Assembly: GCA_009733775.1 (NCBI GenBank)
Contig: WOGZ01000022.1
Span: 169,270 to 233,269 of the forward strand
Direction: 5' to 3'
DNA length: 64,000 nucleotides
Source of the DNA: Alectoria sarmentosa
Lineage: Eukaryota > Ascomycota > Lecanoromycetes > Lecanorales > Parmeliaceae
Shown here in pieces: positions 44,517 through 55,830 of the stretch. Numbering within the stretch: the stretch's first letter is position 1; the number at the start of each line of letters is the position of its first letter. Under the pieces are notes generated by a model that saw only the letters and a list, made by a program, of their open reading frames with translations, did no database searches and had not been told where the DNA came from. A program made the position numbers and the translations under genes.

Positions 44517-47500
44517 TGTTTGAGATACTCCATGCAATTCAAACTGTACGTATGTCTTTGTACATGCCTAGGCTATTTGGCATTTTGTATCTGGGCGCGG
44601 AATTTGGTGTTTCACATTCAAAGCATTATTTGGCGCGCGCGTACCAGTACGATCATTTTTTTCAACAGTGCTATCATCAGATCTTCAATATCGCGCACCA
44701 AATGGAAGACATTTAATCATGTTCGTCAATCACACTACGTTTTGGTGGATTGTTTTCGTTTCTTCGTGATGTCGTGGGTGTTCCGCAAATCAGAAGCTTA
44801 GGAACCCTGCCGTTCATCATCGGCTTAAGGCACGCCGGCAACAGTGATTCCCTACTCGAAGATATCTTGGAACTACAACGAACGACGGCTAACAGTAGGA
44901 TCAACAATGTGGATAGCATGTCAACATCAACGCTTCTAACAAGGCGAGATGCGCTCGACCAGAGGAGGCCATATTTTCGGCCCTAATTTCTACTCCTAGC
45001 CTTTGACTAAGAAGCTCGGAAGAGCTGTGCCCGCCAAGTCTGGCTGGAAGCTCGCAGAGTTCCCAGAATGATCATAATGTCTCAAGACCATTATTGTCTG
45101 CAGACCATAGTCTCTAGACCGAGGATGTCCTAAGATGAGGGTCCAAAGATATAATCGGTGTTGGGACTATCATCAAAAGATATGATTCGTCGTTGGACGA
45201 CGTTTGTCTTTCAGACAAACGTCAGCAGACTATTGTGGTCTAGACATAAAGACCAGAAGACAATCGATGTCCACCGACCTTTTGTATCCAAAGACGTTGG
45301 TCTGGAGACATCGTCTGTCTGAAAATGCTCAATTAAGAACATCTTCTGTCTGAATACCTCGGTCTCTAAACACACGGTGTCTGCGGACTCAATGATTCTA
45401 GAACCCATACAATTGGAAGAGTCCCTATCTTCCCTTTTCGAATTGAAGGTCAGAATTACTCATTCCGTAGGTCTTTACAGATCAATGCTCCGTTTATATT
45501 CCTACAGCCCTATCTGAAGAGCCTCTGGCGATGAATCTCACGCCCCCAAGACCAGTTCCACGTCATTTACGAGGTTTGCGAGCGACGAGGGGTGCAAATG
45601 TTAGAAGAACGGGACCAGAAACGGTAAGGGCACCAGATACGAGGAGAAGACCAGAAATAATGGGTGATATTATTCTATTTTGGAATCCGAACAGATCCTT
45701 GAAGGGGAAAGGACTAGAAATGGTCATCAAACGAGCCGCAAATGGAGACCATGGAGCCCGATCTGAAGGCCAGGATGTCTGACGAAAATTTGCAATACGG
45801 CTAGGTTCAGGAAATGGATCGGGGTTCTTCTAATTCTCTGGAAACTGGAAGCTGCGAAACAGAACCACACCACCAAACCCATGGCGTCTTCGATCACGAG
45901 ATTTGAAGTTTCGGAGCTAATCCGATGTCTCAATCCGTCTTGGAACGACCGGAATGAAGAATTCCTACTCACCGAATATTTATGGCACTTCGAAGTCCAG
46001 ACGATTTGTCAATTGCGGCCCCCCTGTCCAGAGATTCCATTGACACCGTCGAAAAATTGAACCAGATCAGGACAACCTTCCGCCACAGGATATGCAACCC
46101 ATGATTGAGCCACCCGTAGACCGTGAAGCGTTGCATGAGACAACATCCGAGATGAAACTACCTGAGGACCCGAAACCCGTGGATGACCTCGTTTGCGGTG
46201 GGCGCTCTGAAAGGAAACGCAAGCAACATAAGGAACAGCAATCTTGTGATCATCACGAAAAGGTGATTTGTCCCGAAGATTTCAAGATCAACCTATTGAG
46301 TCTATCTTAAGCTATAATTCGACGAGCGCTCCATTCGTGACGGGTCCCTGCGGCCGTTTGCAGTAGCCGAGGTCGAGCAGACGCCCACCCGTTCCGCTCG
46401 AACAAACCGTGGCTTGAATGGGGCACTGCACATCACTACGGATCGAGACCCGGGGGGGGGGAAGCACTCGCGCACGGAGGCACAGCAATGTGGACTTTTG
46501 CTTATGCGGCAGACCGCCCGCGGAGAGGAGAATCCCTTCTGGGGCAGGTTTCTCTTCCCAATGACCCTCCTCCGAATCCACCACCTGGACCGGACCATAT
46601 CCGATGCAATGGGCCGACAAAGAGAGCCACTCGATCTCGATCTGCAAACCCTTCCCTCTAGATTGAGACGTCCTCCCCTCCAACCGGCTTTCCTGAAGTG
46701 GGAGATGCTCATATGAACTGAATGCAACACTTGATAGTTCGGCACGGCAATACCGCACCGGCGACATATGATGGGATAATCGCCGTGCGCCGGGCGCTAT
46801 GATGAAACGTATACGTTCGGGTATGTGAAAATTGTGCCCGAGAGTTTCAAAGACCATTTGGTGGATCGGTCTACATAAACGGCAAGTTGCCCGTTTTTGC
46901 AGCGTACAGCTTTGATTTGGTCGAGCCGGGGATGGAGCTCCAAAAAGAGAGTTGTACCAGGCGGACCTGGAATTATACACATTACACAACCAAAACTGCT
47001 ACAGAGCAAGACTGTCTGGGCTGATGAAAGAGACTATCATTCGCGGCTTTTAACTCGCAGGCATCGACGGCCTGATCATCATTGACGTGGCCCTTGGCGT
47101 GGACTTCAATCTGCAGACACGACTTGGCTTCCATCTTCCATCTTCCAAAATATCAGATTAGCAGATTGGCAAACAAGTTTGGTGACGAAGGTGATTGAAA
47201 GAGTAACCAACTTTTTCCTTGACAATCGACAATTTTGATGATGCTGGGGACTGCAAACCGATGACGAGTTGATGATACTGTGATCTGTGTAGGTGACATC
47301 ATACTACAGTGCTATTGGAAATGGGTTGACTTTTCCGACAATTATGTTCCGAATGCTGGGTTGGGTACTAATGTTTTGAATACCCATTTTAACGAAGTCG
47401 GTGTTCCACCAGCCCATTTTAAGGGAGGCTATTAAGAATTTCCGACCATGACACGGTTCAAAGGAATGTTTTCCAACCTACCATATGTATTGTGCTCGAC

Positions 47501-47645
47501 ATAGCCATGGGAGCGCGGTGTAATACCACTGTCTCAGCATAATGGCAGGTTCACAGCGCACGGAACATCCGACAAAGCATGCCCAGCCGTCTGCAGATTC
47601 TCCCACTCGCAACGGTTCCTCTCGCCCGAAAAGTACTGCCTGCAT
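44517..47645. other. 3.1 kb gene-poor region
   Basis: Contains the GTCTNNAGAC array (45079-45390, listed separately) and a GC-rich patch at about 46320-46700. In that patch both strands are open for 100-225 codons, with a run of ten G at 46452-46461, so at least one of the opposite frames is an artefact. No frame here matches a family I know. No promoter or RNA gene identified. Confidence 0.5.
45079..45390. repeat. degenerate array of a short palindromic unit, GTCTNNAGAC
   Basis: About eighteen imperfect copies, mostly spaced 14-20 nt apart. Examples in order are GTCTCAAGAC, GTCTGCAGAC, GTCTCTAGAC, GTCTTTCAGAC, GTCTGGAGAC and GTCTGCGGAC. Each copy is a small dyad around two or three central bases, and copies are separated by variable AT-rich spacers such as CATTATT. 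Sequence decay is considerable and the spacing is not exact, so it is an old minisatellite-like array rather than a recent expansion. Confidence 0.65.
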
Positions 47646-48860
47646 CTAGTCAATCACCTCGTAATTGATCTCCTTCTCCCTCTTAATCCCTTCATCCCCA
47701 TCTCTTCCTCGCTGCTTACCTACTACAGCTGCAGCATGCACTGGCAACGACTCCTTCATGAACACCAATTCTGATGTTTCCAAGGGCCCATTTGGATCAT
47801 ACGGCGGGTATAGCACAGAAGAAGGCGTACTGTTTACTGATAGCGAGCCTGCAGCATACTGCCGGCGGGCCTCCAGCAAGCGGACTTCGTGGTCGAGCTC
47901 CAATTTTTGCGCTGCGGCTTTGCGGGCCATGTCCGCTTCGTGGCGGGCTTGCTTGATGGATTCTTCTTCTTCGAATGCGAGACGTTGCGAGGATTTGGGA
48001 GGGGGATCTGTGGGTTCGAGTGATGATAAGCGGGTATATTTGGAGGGCTGGGTGCTTTGGGGCTGAAAGGAGTCGGAGCGAAGGTTTGGCGAATCTTGTG
48101 GCCTGTCCTTATACAATTTTCGTTGACGCTCTATGGCATAGTACCTTGAATATGAAATCAACATCCTCTCGAGGGCAAGCTCAGATGGGAAGAAGTATCA
48201 CGTACCTAGACAATTCCAAAGGCCTCGATCTTCCATCTCTACCAACGACAAATCCAGAACAGTAAGCCACATTGTGTCCAGTGTGACCGCAGTGGACACA
48301 AACTTGAGTGCAGGCGGACTGAAAGTGCCTTTCTGAACGACAACCGCGACATCTCATTGGTAGAGGACAGTGGTCGAGACTGTGTTGGCCTCCACATCCG
48401 TAGTTGTCGCATGTGTAGATTTTGCCTGGGCGGGAGGACTGGATTGTTCGAGATGAGCCCGATGTAGGGCGTCAACGCGATGAGTATGGATCATTGTAGC
48501 GGATCAGACGCTTAGACTGAGGCCTGGGCGGTGAGCTAGATCGACGACGCTTTCCGCGTGGAAGAAACGAAGCAGAGGGCCGTCTCATAGATCGGTAAAA
48601 TTCCTCTGGTGAAGGCGGCAAAGGAGGACTGTCACCCCGTTGCCATTTGTCTTTCTTCAAGGTACTAAGCGAAATTGGCCTCTCTGCATCACCGGGATTC
48701 AACCCTTCATACTCGGGGCTGTAGGGTGAAGGACTTGAATCAGCTTGGCGGCGACGGTTCGTAGCTTTGATAGGTGTGTTGTGGGGAGTTAAACACCTTT
48801 CTCATGGCATGGTATTGTGGTGACGGCGATGGTCTGGTTGGGAGTACATGAAAGCTCGAT
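47646..48860 (-). pseudogene. zinc-knuckle (CCHC) protein gene with in-frame TGA
   Basis: The 3' exon 47646-48144 and the preceding exon (ending 48206) join through a 61-nt phase-2 intron (LELSR to YYAIERQRKL). The middle encodes three zinc knuckles, the last two in perfect C-x2-C-x4-H-x4-C spacing (CRGCRSERHFQSAC and CVHCGHTGHNVAYC), and a charged helix follows. Upstream in the same frame is a basic Ser/Arg/Pro-rich region (RRRSSSPPRPQSKRLIRYND), but a TGA at 48472-48474 separates it from the knuckles. No intron I can place removes that stop. Further upstream (48703-48860) frames switch again, so the 5' end is unresolved. It is either a decaying gene, a recoded stop or a sequence error. Zinc-knuckle proteins usually bind RNA. 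Confidence 0.6.
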
Positions 48861-49354
48861 ATTCTTCTGATGTGAGGTGAGGGCAGTGGTCGGAGCAGAG
48901 GAGTGGTTCATAGGAAAAGGAACCGATTGCTGGAGCTAGAATTGCTTAGGATGGCGGGACTGACAAGGCGAAGCGAAGAGATCGAAGCGGAGTGTAATTA
49001 ACGAAATAAATGCATGGAGGCCAGTGATTTAAATGGACAGAGCTGGATACGCGCGCAAAAGTTGAGATTTGGTCAACAAACAGTTCTTTATCCGTCACTT
49101 TCGAAACCAATTTAGGGCACTACCCACGAGCAGCAAGACTCAGCAGAAACATTCAGACGAAAGATCTCGCTTGAGTTGTTGCGTGTTCTCCAACTATCCC
49201 AGGGTTTTCAGTGGGTAATTTCTCCTTCGTTGTCAGTTCTTTCATGGGCACAGTCCCATTCTTTTTCGGCTCTCACGGGATTTCTCTAGATGCTTTGATG
49301 CTTGCGAACTATGTACATACCTCTTCATCTTCCCTCAAAGATGAAACATGCCCA
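48861..49354. other. intergenic, no gene seen
   Basis: About 490 bp between two minus-strand genes, with nothing recognised. Confidence 0.4.
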
Positions 49355-50478
49355 CTACATCCTCCTCATCACATCCTCAATCACGTCCATTGTTCCAGCT
49401 TTCCCACCCATATCCGGCGTCAGCAACTTCCCTTCATCCAAATTCGCATCCACCGCCGCATACACCTTTGCAGCAGCTTCTTCATGCCCCAAGAACTCCA
49501 GCATCAGAGCCGTACTTCTAATCGTAGCGATTGGATTCGCAATCCCTTTACCCATGATATCTGGTGCACTACCATGACATGGCTCTCCTATCACGAAGCC
49601 ATCACCCACATTCGCGGATGGCACAAGACCCAAACTTCCAACCAGGGCAGCAGCGCCGTCTGAGAGGATATCACCGTAGAGATTTGGCGCAACGATTACG
49701 TCGTATGAAGAGGGCTGGCGGAAGAGCTTGTAGACCATGGAGTCGACAATTTGTTCCTCGACCCCTACTGACTTGTATTTCGGATCGACGAGAGCGGCAC
49801 GAGCAGTTTCGCGGAACAGACCGTCAGTCTGTGAGAGAACATTGCTTTTGTGTGTGATAGTGACCAAAGGACTCGAATGCACGCTCTGAACTCCGGTATC
49901 TCTGAGTTTTTGCCGCCTTAGGGCAATATCGCCAGCCATAGACGTTATTCGATGGCTTGCTCGTTCAGAAATGCGCTTGATAGCCTCGGCAACTTTGCCA
50001 GAGCCATCAGCGGCTTCGTATGTTCGCTCCTCTTTGACATACAAATCTTCCGTGTTCTCACGCACAATGACCAGGTCTATCGGCATCTTAGATGAGGCTG
50101 TAGTCTTGACAGGCCGTACGTTGGCATAGAGATCCATTTTCTTCCGCAAGGCGACAATGGGCGAGGAGTAGCCGGCGACTTTCGTGGTTGGGGAACTGAC
50201 GGCTCCGAAAAGGGCGCCATTGCATTCTTCCTTCAATGCCTCAACTGTTCTGTCTGGGAGGGCGTTGCCTGTCTGCTGAAATGTTTCATAACCAGCAGGG
50301 AGATGGACGAAGGAGAGATCAAGTTTGAAGGTGCTTGCAATGGCTTCCAGTACTCGTTGGCCTGCCTGTGTCAATCAGGATGGAAACCATGGCTACATAT
50401 AGGCATACTTACGGGTATAACTTCTCGACCGATACCATCACCAGGTATCAATCCTATTCGTAGCGACCTGGAAGCCAT
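49355..50478 (-). CDS. LYS12: homoisocitrate dehydrogenase (lysine synthesis)
   Basis: 358 residues from complement(join(49355..50365, 50413..50478)); a 47-nt phase-0 intron splits LRIGLIPGDGIGREVIP from AGQRVLEAIA. The family is that of beta-decarboxylating dehydrogenases. VIVRENTEDLYVKEE is the Lys12 form of the substrate loop, and ITHKSNVLSQTDGLFRE, SYDVIVAPNLYGDILSDGAA and GEPCHGSAPDIMGKGIANP supply the metal- and NAD-binding residues. The enzyme turns homoisocitrate into 2-oxoadipate in the fungal alpha-aminoadipate pathway, in mitochondria. No obvious presequence is encoded from this ATG, so an upstream exon is possible. The alternative, 3-isopropylmalate dehydrogenase, is disfavoured by the RENTEDLY loop. 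Confidence 0.93.
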
Positions 50479-51375
50479 TGGCGAGTGCGTGGAGTTTATT
50501 ACCTGTTTGGAGTATTGGAGGTCAAAAAATCCGATGCCAAGCTATAAAAATATACCCCAACAAGCCTAGGGTCACCGCTGCTTTGTGGTGTGCCCGCGCG
50601 ACGCGGGCGCTAGTCCGCTCTGACGCTCAAGATACAGGTCTCTCAAGACCTTTTCAAAGAACACGAAGAATTCTGTTGGGTCTTGGACTCTTAGACACTC
50701 CACAAACTCGGCAAAGTTTGTTATCACTAGACTAAGCATGGCTTCAGTCACTTCTGCGAACATTTCGAAAGATCCTAATTTCGTTCACATTGACTTGAAG
50801 GGAGAGGGTGTGGATAGAAGGGGCAATCTATACAAGATGTTGAAACTTGCTTCATCACCTCGTCCTACAAGGCTGCTGATATGATAACTTCGAACCCGTG
50901 CTTCGTCGATTCAGACGATGAATTCATCGATCAATCTCTGATAAATTAGCATGAACTGGATTGAAACAGCCAAGTGCAGGTCATGTCGATCTCAAGAAAG
51001 CAAATCCATCCACTGCAAGCAACAACTTTCTGCCATTGAAGTAAGTGTAATTCTATGGACCGCTGTGCTAGACCCTCCACAACCACAAGCTCAAAATTGG
51101 GCAGATTCCAAAGTTGTTTATATCGTTAGAATTTCTGACTTCTTTATTCGCTTTGACTCAGACCTGCTTCAGCAGCATCCGTTACCCGTAATGAACGTTA
51201 CCTACTACACACTATTGCGAGGGAACCAACAACGGCGAGATTTCCAGACGGACCGAACTTTGAAGAAACGCCGAATACTGTCCCACAAGCCGGACTTCGC
51301 TTGCATAATCGGATCGTGCATCGTAATTCGGTGGGTATGGAGATTCTCTTTGTCGAGGTCGCTCAGATCGAGGTG
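50479..51375. other. intergenic, no gene seen
   Basis: 897 bp upstream of LYS12. A short perfect hairpin GCCCGCG-CGA-CGCGGGC lies at about 50593-50609. Open frames here lack recognisable features. Confidence 0.45.
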
Positions 51376-51768
51376 TCAAGGGCCATGAGGTTGCTAATAT
51401 AAACGTCAGCTCCGCGTCAGCATCGTCTCCCTTTTAAGCTATAAGGGAAAGAACGCACCCGAAAGGTGCTGGTTCCGTCGAGAGTTGGGCCATCGTAAGA
51501 GTGAGCTTTGTATTTGCTCACTCATTGGCCTCTGGTACTGGTCTCATCGAGGAATGGGCTGTGAGCTGCACCATCGTTCCATGTCAGCCCATCGTGATCC
51601 TTTCCAGAGACTGATTTAGCTGCACGGCATCTAGACGCATGTATAGCGATGTAAAGACAGATGCACTTCCTTACAAAGGACATTCTCTTTTTAATTTGAC
51701 CACGCCCTGGCAGCAGGCATCGCTAGAGTAGCGAAGGTAGCAACCGAGATGGTGACGGCGAGTTTCAT
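51376..51768 (-). CDS. candidate small secreted peptide with two related C-terminal blocks
   Basis: The ATG at 51768 starts a good secretion signal (MKLAVTISVATFATLAMPA). A 73-nt intron (51631..51703, donor GTGGTC, weak) in phase 2 leads to a frame ending in block A, AHSPFLDETSTRGQ, with TGA at 51522-51524, giving 57 residues. The same frame after that TGA encodes block B, AHSYDGPTLDGTSTFR. An excellent intron follows (51394..51458: GTGCGT, GCTGACG, TATATTAG), then QPHGP and a stop at 51376. Blocks A and B look like duplicates. Either both are parts of one gene joined by another splice (a phase-compatible GTGCAG...AAAG removes block A), or block B is a remnant. No known family recognised. A TATA box sits just upstream. 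Confidence 0.5.
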
Positions 51769-51790
51769 CTTCACGTTGAGCCTTGAGTGT

Positions 51791-51798
51791 TATTTATA
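51791..51798 (-). promoter_or_regulatory. TATA box of the small secreted peptide gene
   Basis: TATAAATA on the minus strand, ending 22 bp before the ATG at 51768. Few other genes in the window have such a clear TATA box, and the very short leader it implies fits strongly expressed small secreted proteins. Alternatively the ATG used lies further downstream. Confidence 0.5.
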
Positions 51799-52973
51799 CC
51801 GCTGAGTGAACTGTGTGGGCTCTTGGAAAGGGCGTTCGAAGGTCTTTTCAGATCGGTGCGGGGCAGATGGTCAGTACGATTGAAAAATTTCTCTACCTTC
51901 TGTCAGAAATTAGAAAGAGTGAAACACTTATTTTTAAGACCTTCGTTCTCGCTGCGTCTTGTTCTCTTTGGTTTCTTTGGTTTTTTTTCGCTTTTTAAGA
52001 AGCAAGTGCAGCGGCCACCGCCTATTGCCACTAAGGAACTGCTCTCCAAACGTCCCTACCAACAAAGTATGCACCCAAGGCTAAAGTAAGAGACCGTGTC
52101 GTGTCACGTGTGGGGCATGCTGAGCATTCCCATGAGCAATTATCCTAGTCTTGGCCGCTTAGTAAAGAGAATTGATCAATCATTGAATGAGCGTGCTGAG
52201 AATCTGCCAAGCCACTAGCTGAAGGGTGCAAAAGACCCTGTACATCTGTGCCGGAAAAGCGGCGACTGTGAAAGACGAGAAATTCAATACAGACGTCGTC
52301 TATTCAATTTGACCCCATTTGCTTCTTCCACATTCTTTCATCTGAATCCCTTCTTTTAATTTCCATTCTACATTGATATCCTTCCCTTTGTCGTTCATTG
52401 GCGGAGATCTACTTTCTACAACCGAACCGTCAACCGTGCCATCATTGCAATAAGCATCAGCCGCCTCGGAAGGGCTTCATACTATCACAATCTTCGTATA
52501 CCTCTGGCTTCTGCTTCTTCTTCAGTTCCTGTTCGGAACGCTGCTTTCATCCTCTTGTCGTGCTGTGAGGCTGGCTCAGCAGAGAACTCGATGGAGAGCT
52601 TTGGCAGCTGGCACGGCGCCAGGGCGCTTTGCTTGGGACGAGAGGAGTTGGACTATGGGAATCCCGCCATTAGCGCTGTCGGAGAAGTGGGGTGGTTGAA
52701 CAAAGGGGTAATCAGTACGAGATCAATATCCTATCACAATTGAGTCTTGCGCACTGAAGATCCTTGAGTTTCGTCATTATCCGTGCCTCAGAACAGAATG
52801 ATACATATTGTTATGCATAGTCCACCTTCCACGTTCCTGCCACGTTCCTGCCTCTTGACTTTTTTATCAGCCACCATCTCTTTTCGCCTTTCATGCCTTT
52901 TCGACCTTCCAGACCCACTTGCCCTCGTTGACTGTTCGCAGCCACTGTACAATCTCACATCTCTTCTTGCACC
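51799..52973. other. intergenic, no gene seen
   Basis: 1175 bp between divergent genes. It holds a T-rich tract (about 51945-51999) and a short tandem CCACGTTCCTG at 52828-52848. No convincing coding frame. Confidence 0.45.
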
Positions 52974-54871
52974 ATGAGCGACCACAATTCTGGATACGAT
53001 CCCAAGTACGGATACAACCGCAATGCATTTGCCCATAAGACCCTAGGAACGGCCGTTATGGGCCGAGTAGTAAAAACTATTGTGACCCCATTGGGACTGG
53101 TCAGCGAGGCGATTCATGCCCGCAACGACAAACGACGACCATTCTCAGATGCAGCTGCCCGAGAAGCAGGCTTAAATCTGTCAGTTGTAGAAGATGCGAG
53201 CAGTAAGAAATCGGCCATCTCCACTGAAGGTCAAGTGGAAAGAGAACACTCGGCCTACGTCGAAGTTCCACCTGAGATGGCCGACGAGCTCATTTCGAGC
53301 GGCCAAGCTGAGCCGACTGAGGGACAGGCGCCGACCCATGAGTTGGTCCTAGTAGCGAAAAAAACGACGAGAATCCCGAGGAGCGCCTTGCCAACAAAGT
53401 GCAACCTTCAGCAGCCAGCAGCGCTGCCTCTAAAACATCGATGCAAAAACTCCCCTTCCCGATCATTGTCCCCCAACGTCGCCCCGGTACGAAAGCCCGT
53501 GGCTTTGTACGTGCCTACCCGCCCGTCTTCGAAGAAACTGGAATTTCTCAAGACGCATTCCTATCGTTTCTCAAGAAGCTTCACAAAGCTGCACAGGCCT
53601 CCCCCATCTTCGACGTTGTTGTTATCGCCACCGCAATTGCAGGAGCTTACCCGGACCCCATTGTTGGTCTTGCGGTGCAGGCTATCCAGGTGGCGGCGGG
53701 GATTGGACAGGAGATCCAAGAAAGGTACCGCACAAACAAATTTTTGTCACATGCAAACAAGGAGTTTTTTACACCCAAAGGGCTTTATGCCATGATTGTC
53801 ACGTACAAGACTGGGGGTAGCGAGCAGCCAGAGGTCGGCATAGAGCGCGTAGATCTGGGTGCCACTGCAATTGCGAAATATGGCGGAGACGTCCAGCCAG
53901 ATACAATGGTGGCTGGACCAGGAAGTTCAGAAAAGCCAAAATTGCTAGATGACGTCAAGAAGAAGGTGAAGCAACTTCGCATCGCAAGTGCCGAGACCCA
54001 CGGCGAGGCAGAGATGCCTGTGACTTGCGCACCGCTCATCTTTCCTGCCCTTGATGCTGCTACGGTTGCTTCTCCCGCTGCGAGAGAAGAACGCAATAGC
54101 GAAGGCAAAGGCATTGGCATCAAAGCCAAGTCCAAAACCGTGTCGAAATTCGTCAACAACTACTATGATCGCCGAGCGCAGGCATCTTACGTACGTTACT
54201 GCCGACCAGCCACCTTCCGCACATCTTCTCCACCGTTTTGGGTGAAATCTGGAAATGTCTGACGAAACCGTCACAGGCCTATCAAAATCCAGAATCTACC
54301 CTGACCGCTCAAGTAGCCCCTGCGGCGCCAAATTTCAGATCGCGCTTTGCGGACCCCGTAAGTCATTTTTTCCGAGCCTTGTTTTCCCAATTCGTATTGC
54401 GTCTGGAGTAGCAAGACCTTGTCGCAGGACTGCAACGTTTCTGGGAATCCATTTCACCACTCAGTTTTCATCCCCAGAGAGAAATGCTGACCGCGAAATC
54501 ATTCAGAACAATGCAACCAACATGCACTTCTTCACGCTGATTACAGGCGGCAAATTCAAAGCCGAGCCGTAAGGCCGTCTCCCGTAATCATTACTCTCAG
54601 TATAACTCTCAATACAACTCTCCTCAAACCTGTTCCCGACTAACGACAGCTCAGGTTGGGTGCACGCCGTCGATATGAGCGCGCGCAACGCAAAGCGGCG
54701 GGAAAACGCGCACAAGGTATCAGAGAGCAGTCAAGCAAGCGTCTGCTACAGGAGAATGTGCTCTATCTAATGGTGGTGAACATGCCAATAGAGGAGGAGT
54801 TGGTAAAGGCGAAAAAGGCCATTGAAGAAGCAAAGGAAAAGAAAGTGGCGAGCAAGAGGCTGCAATCTTAG
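52974..54871 (+). pseudogene. fungal-specific conserved protein, frameshifted at an A7 run
   Basis: Exons 52974..54190, 54277..54357, 54507..54568, 54655..54871. The first frame starts MSDHNSGYDPKYGYNRNAF and runs to a seven-A homopolymer at 53358-53364. Past it, coding continues in the next frame (NDENPEERLANKVQPSAAS, then PFPIIVPQRRPGTKARGFVR and FDVVVIATAIAGAYPDP, a hydrophobic segment). One extra A would restore an intact 596-residue frame, since exon 1 is 1217 nt. Later introns are all sound and the end, ENVLYLMVVNMPIEEELV, is the family's conserved C-terminus. The family is widespread in Leotiomycetes and other Pezizomycotina, with no known function. It could be a true null allele or a sequencing error. 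Confidence 0.8.
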
Positions 54872-55830
54872 GAGCACAACAACGTCGCGAGTATCAATTC
54901 CAAGCATACTCCTGGTTGTAATGGTACTATTCATCAATTTTGCTATGTTGTAGCTTTTACTCCACAGGTATTGAATCTGTTTCGACCGTACAAGTCAGGG
55001 CAAACTTCAGGGTCAGTGCGAAACGATCAACAGGGCTCCAGGCCCGGTAGGGAGCCAGCGGAAAATAGAAAAGCCAGCATTATCCTATGGTCACAAAATA
55101 TTCTGAAGCTAATGGATAGAAATACAGACAAAGAGCAGTACATAAAAGCCGGCCGAAAGTAGAGAAGCGAGATTTCGGCTGAGCTTGTCGGAGTCTATCC
55201 CTAAAAGGTTAGGAAATAGGGTTCTGGAGATCTTTGTGTGCTAATGTGGAGCCAAATGCGTTAATACGTACGTTTATTCCATACCAAGGCTGATCGTTGA
55301 GCGAGGGTGAGTGGGCTTGGGACCGCGATGCCTCTTATACATTGTGTGTTATGTTAGCTGAGCGCATCGCCAAGGCTCTCTCTATCCGTTTCTCTGCAAA
55401 GCCAGTCTCACAAAATATATGATAGGCTGGCAGAGACGGTGAAGGTTGGGCGTAGAAGCCGTAGGCCGGATAGGTTTTCGTAGAACGAATAGACATCAGA
55501 AATCATGACTCGACATTTCTATGCCAAGAGTTGCCCAATCACCATTCAGTTTATCGCACTCTTCATTGGTCGACTACGGATTTCGTGATGATAAATACGT
55601 TGGAGGAAAAGAGAACCCTTGTTCATCATAGCCGTTTGTATGTGGCGGTCTGATGGCAGTCATATCTGTAAATTGCTACGAGTCTAGTAGAGTACTAGTA
55701 CAGGCACAGTATTTTCGTCTATTCATAGTTGAAACAGTATTCGCTATACAAATCATTGAGAAATTATGATCCTTCTATTTCGTTTCAAGCTCGTAGCGAT
55801 AAAGCCGCGTCTTCAATCTTGAATTGGCCC
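54872..55830. other. intergenic, no gene seen
   Basis: 959 bp between convergent genes (the frameshifted gene and pyruvate kinase). No frame or repeat of note. Confidence 0.5.

Noticed and set aside
45079..45390. Possibility that the GTCTNNAGAC array is a CRISPR-like array
   Set aside because: Repeats are degenerate, only about 10 bp, and spacers are far too short and variable; the host is a eukaryote.
50951..51388. 145-codon plus-strand frame
   Set aside because: No domain, no good start context, and it runs into the antisense of the candidate secreted-peptide gene, which has better gene signals.
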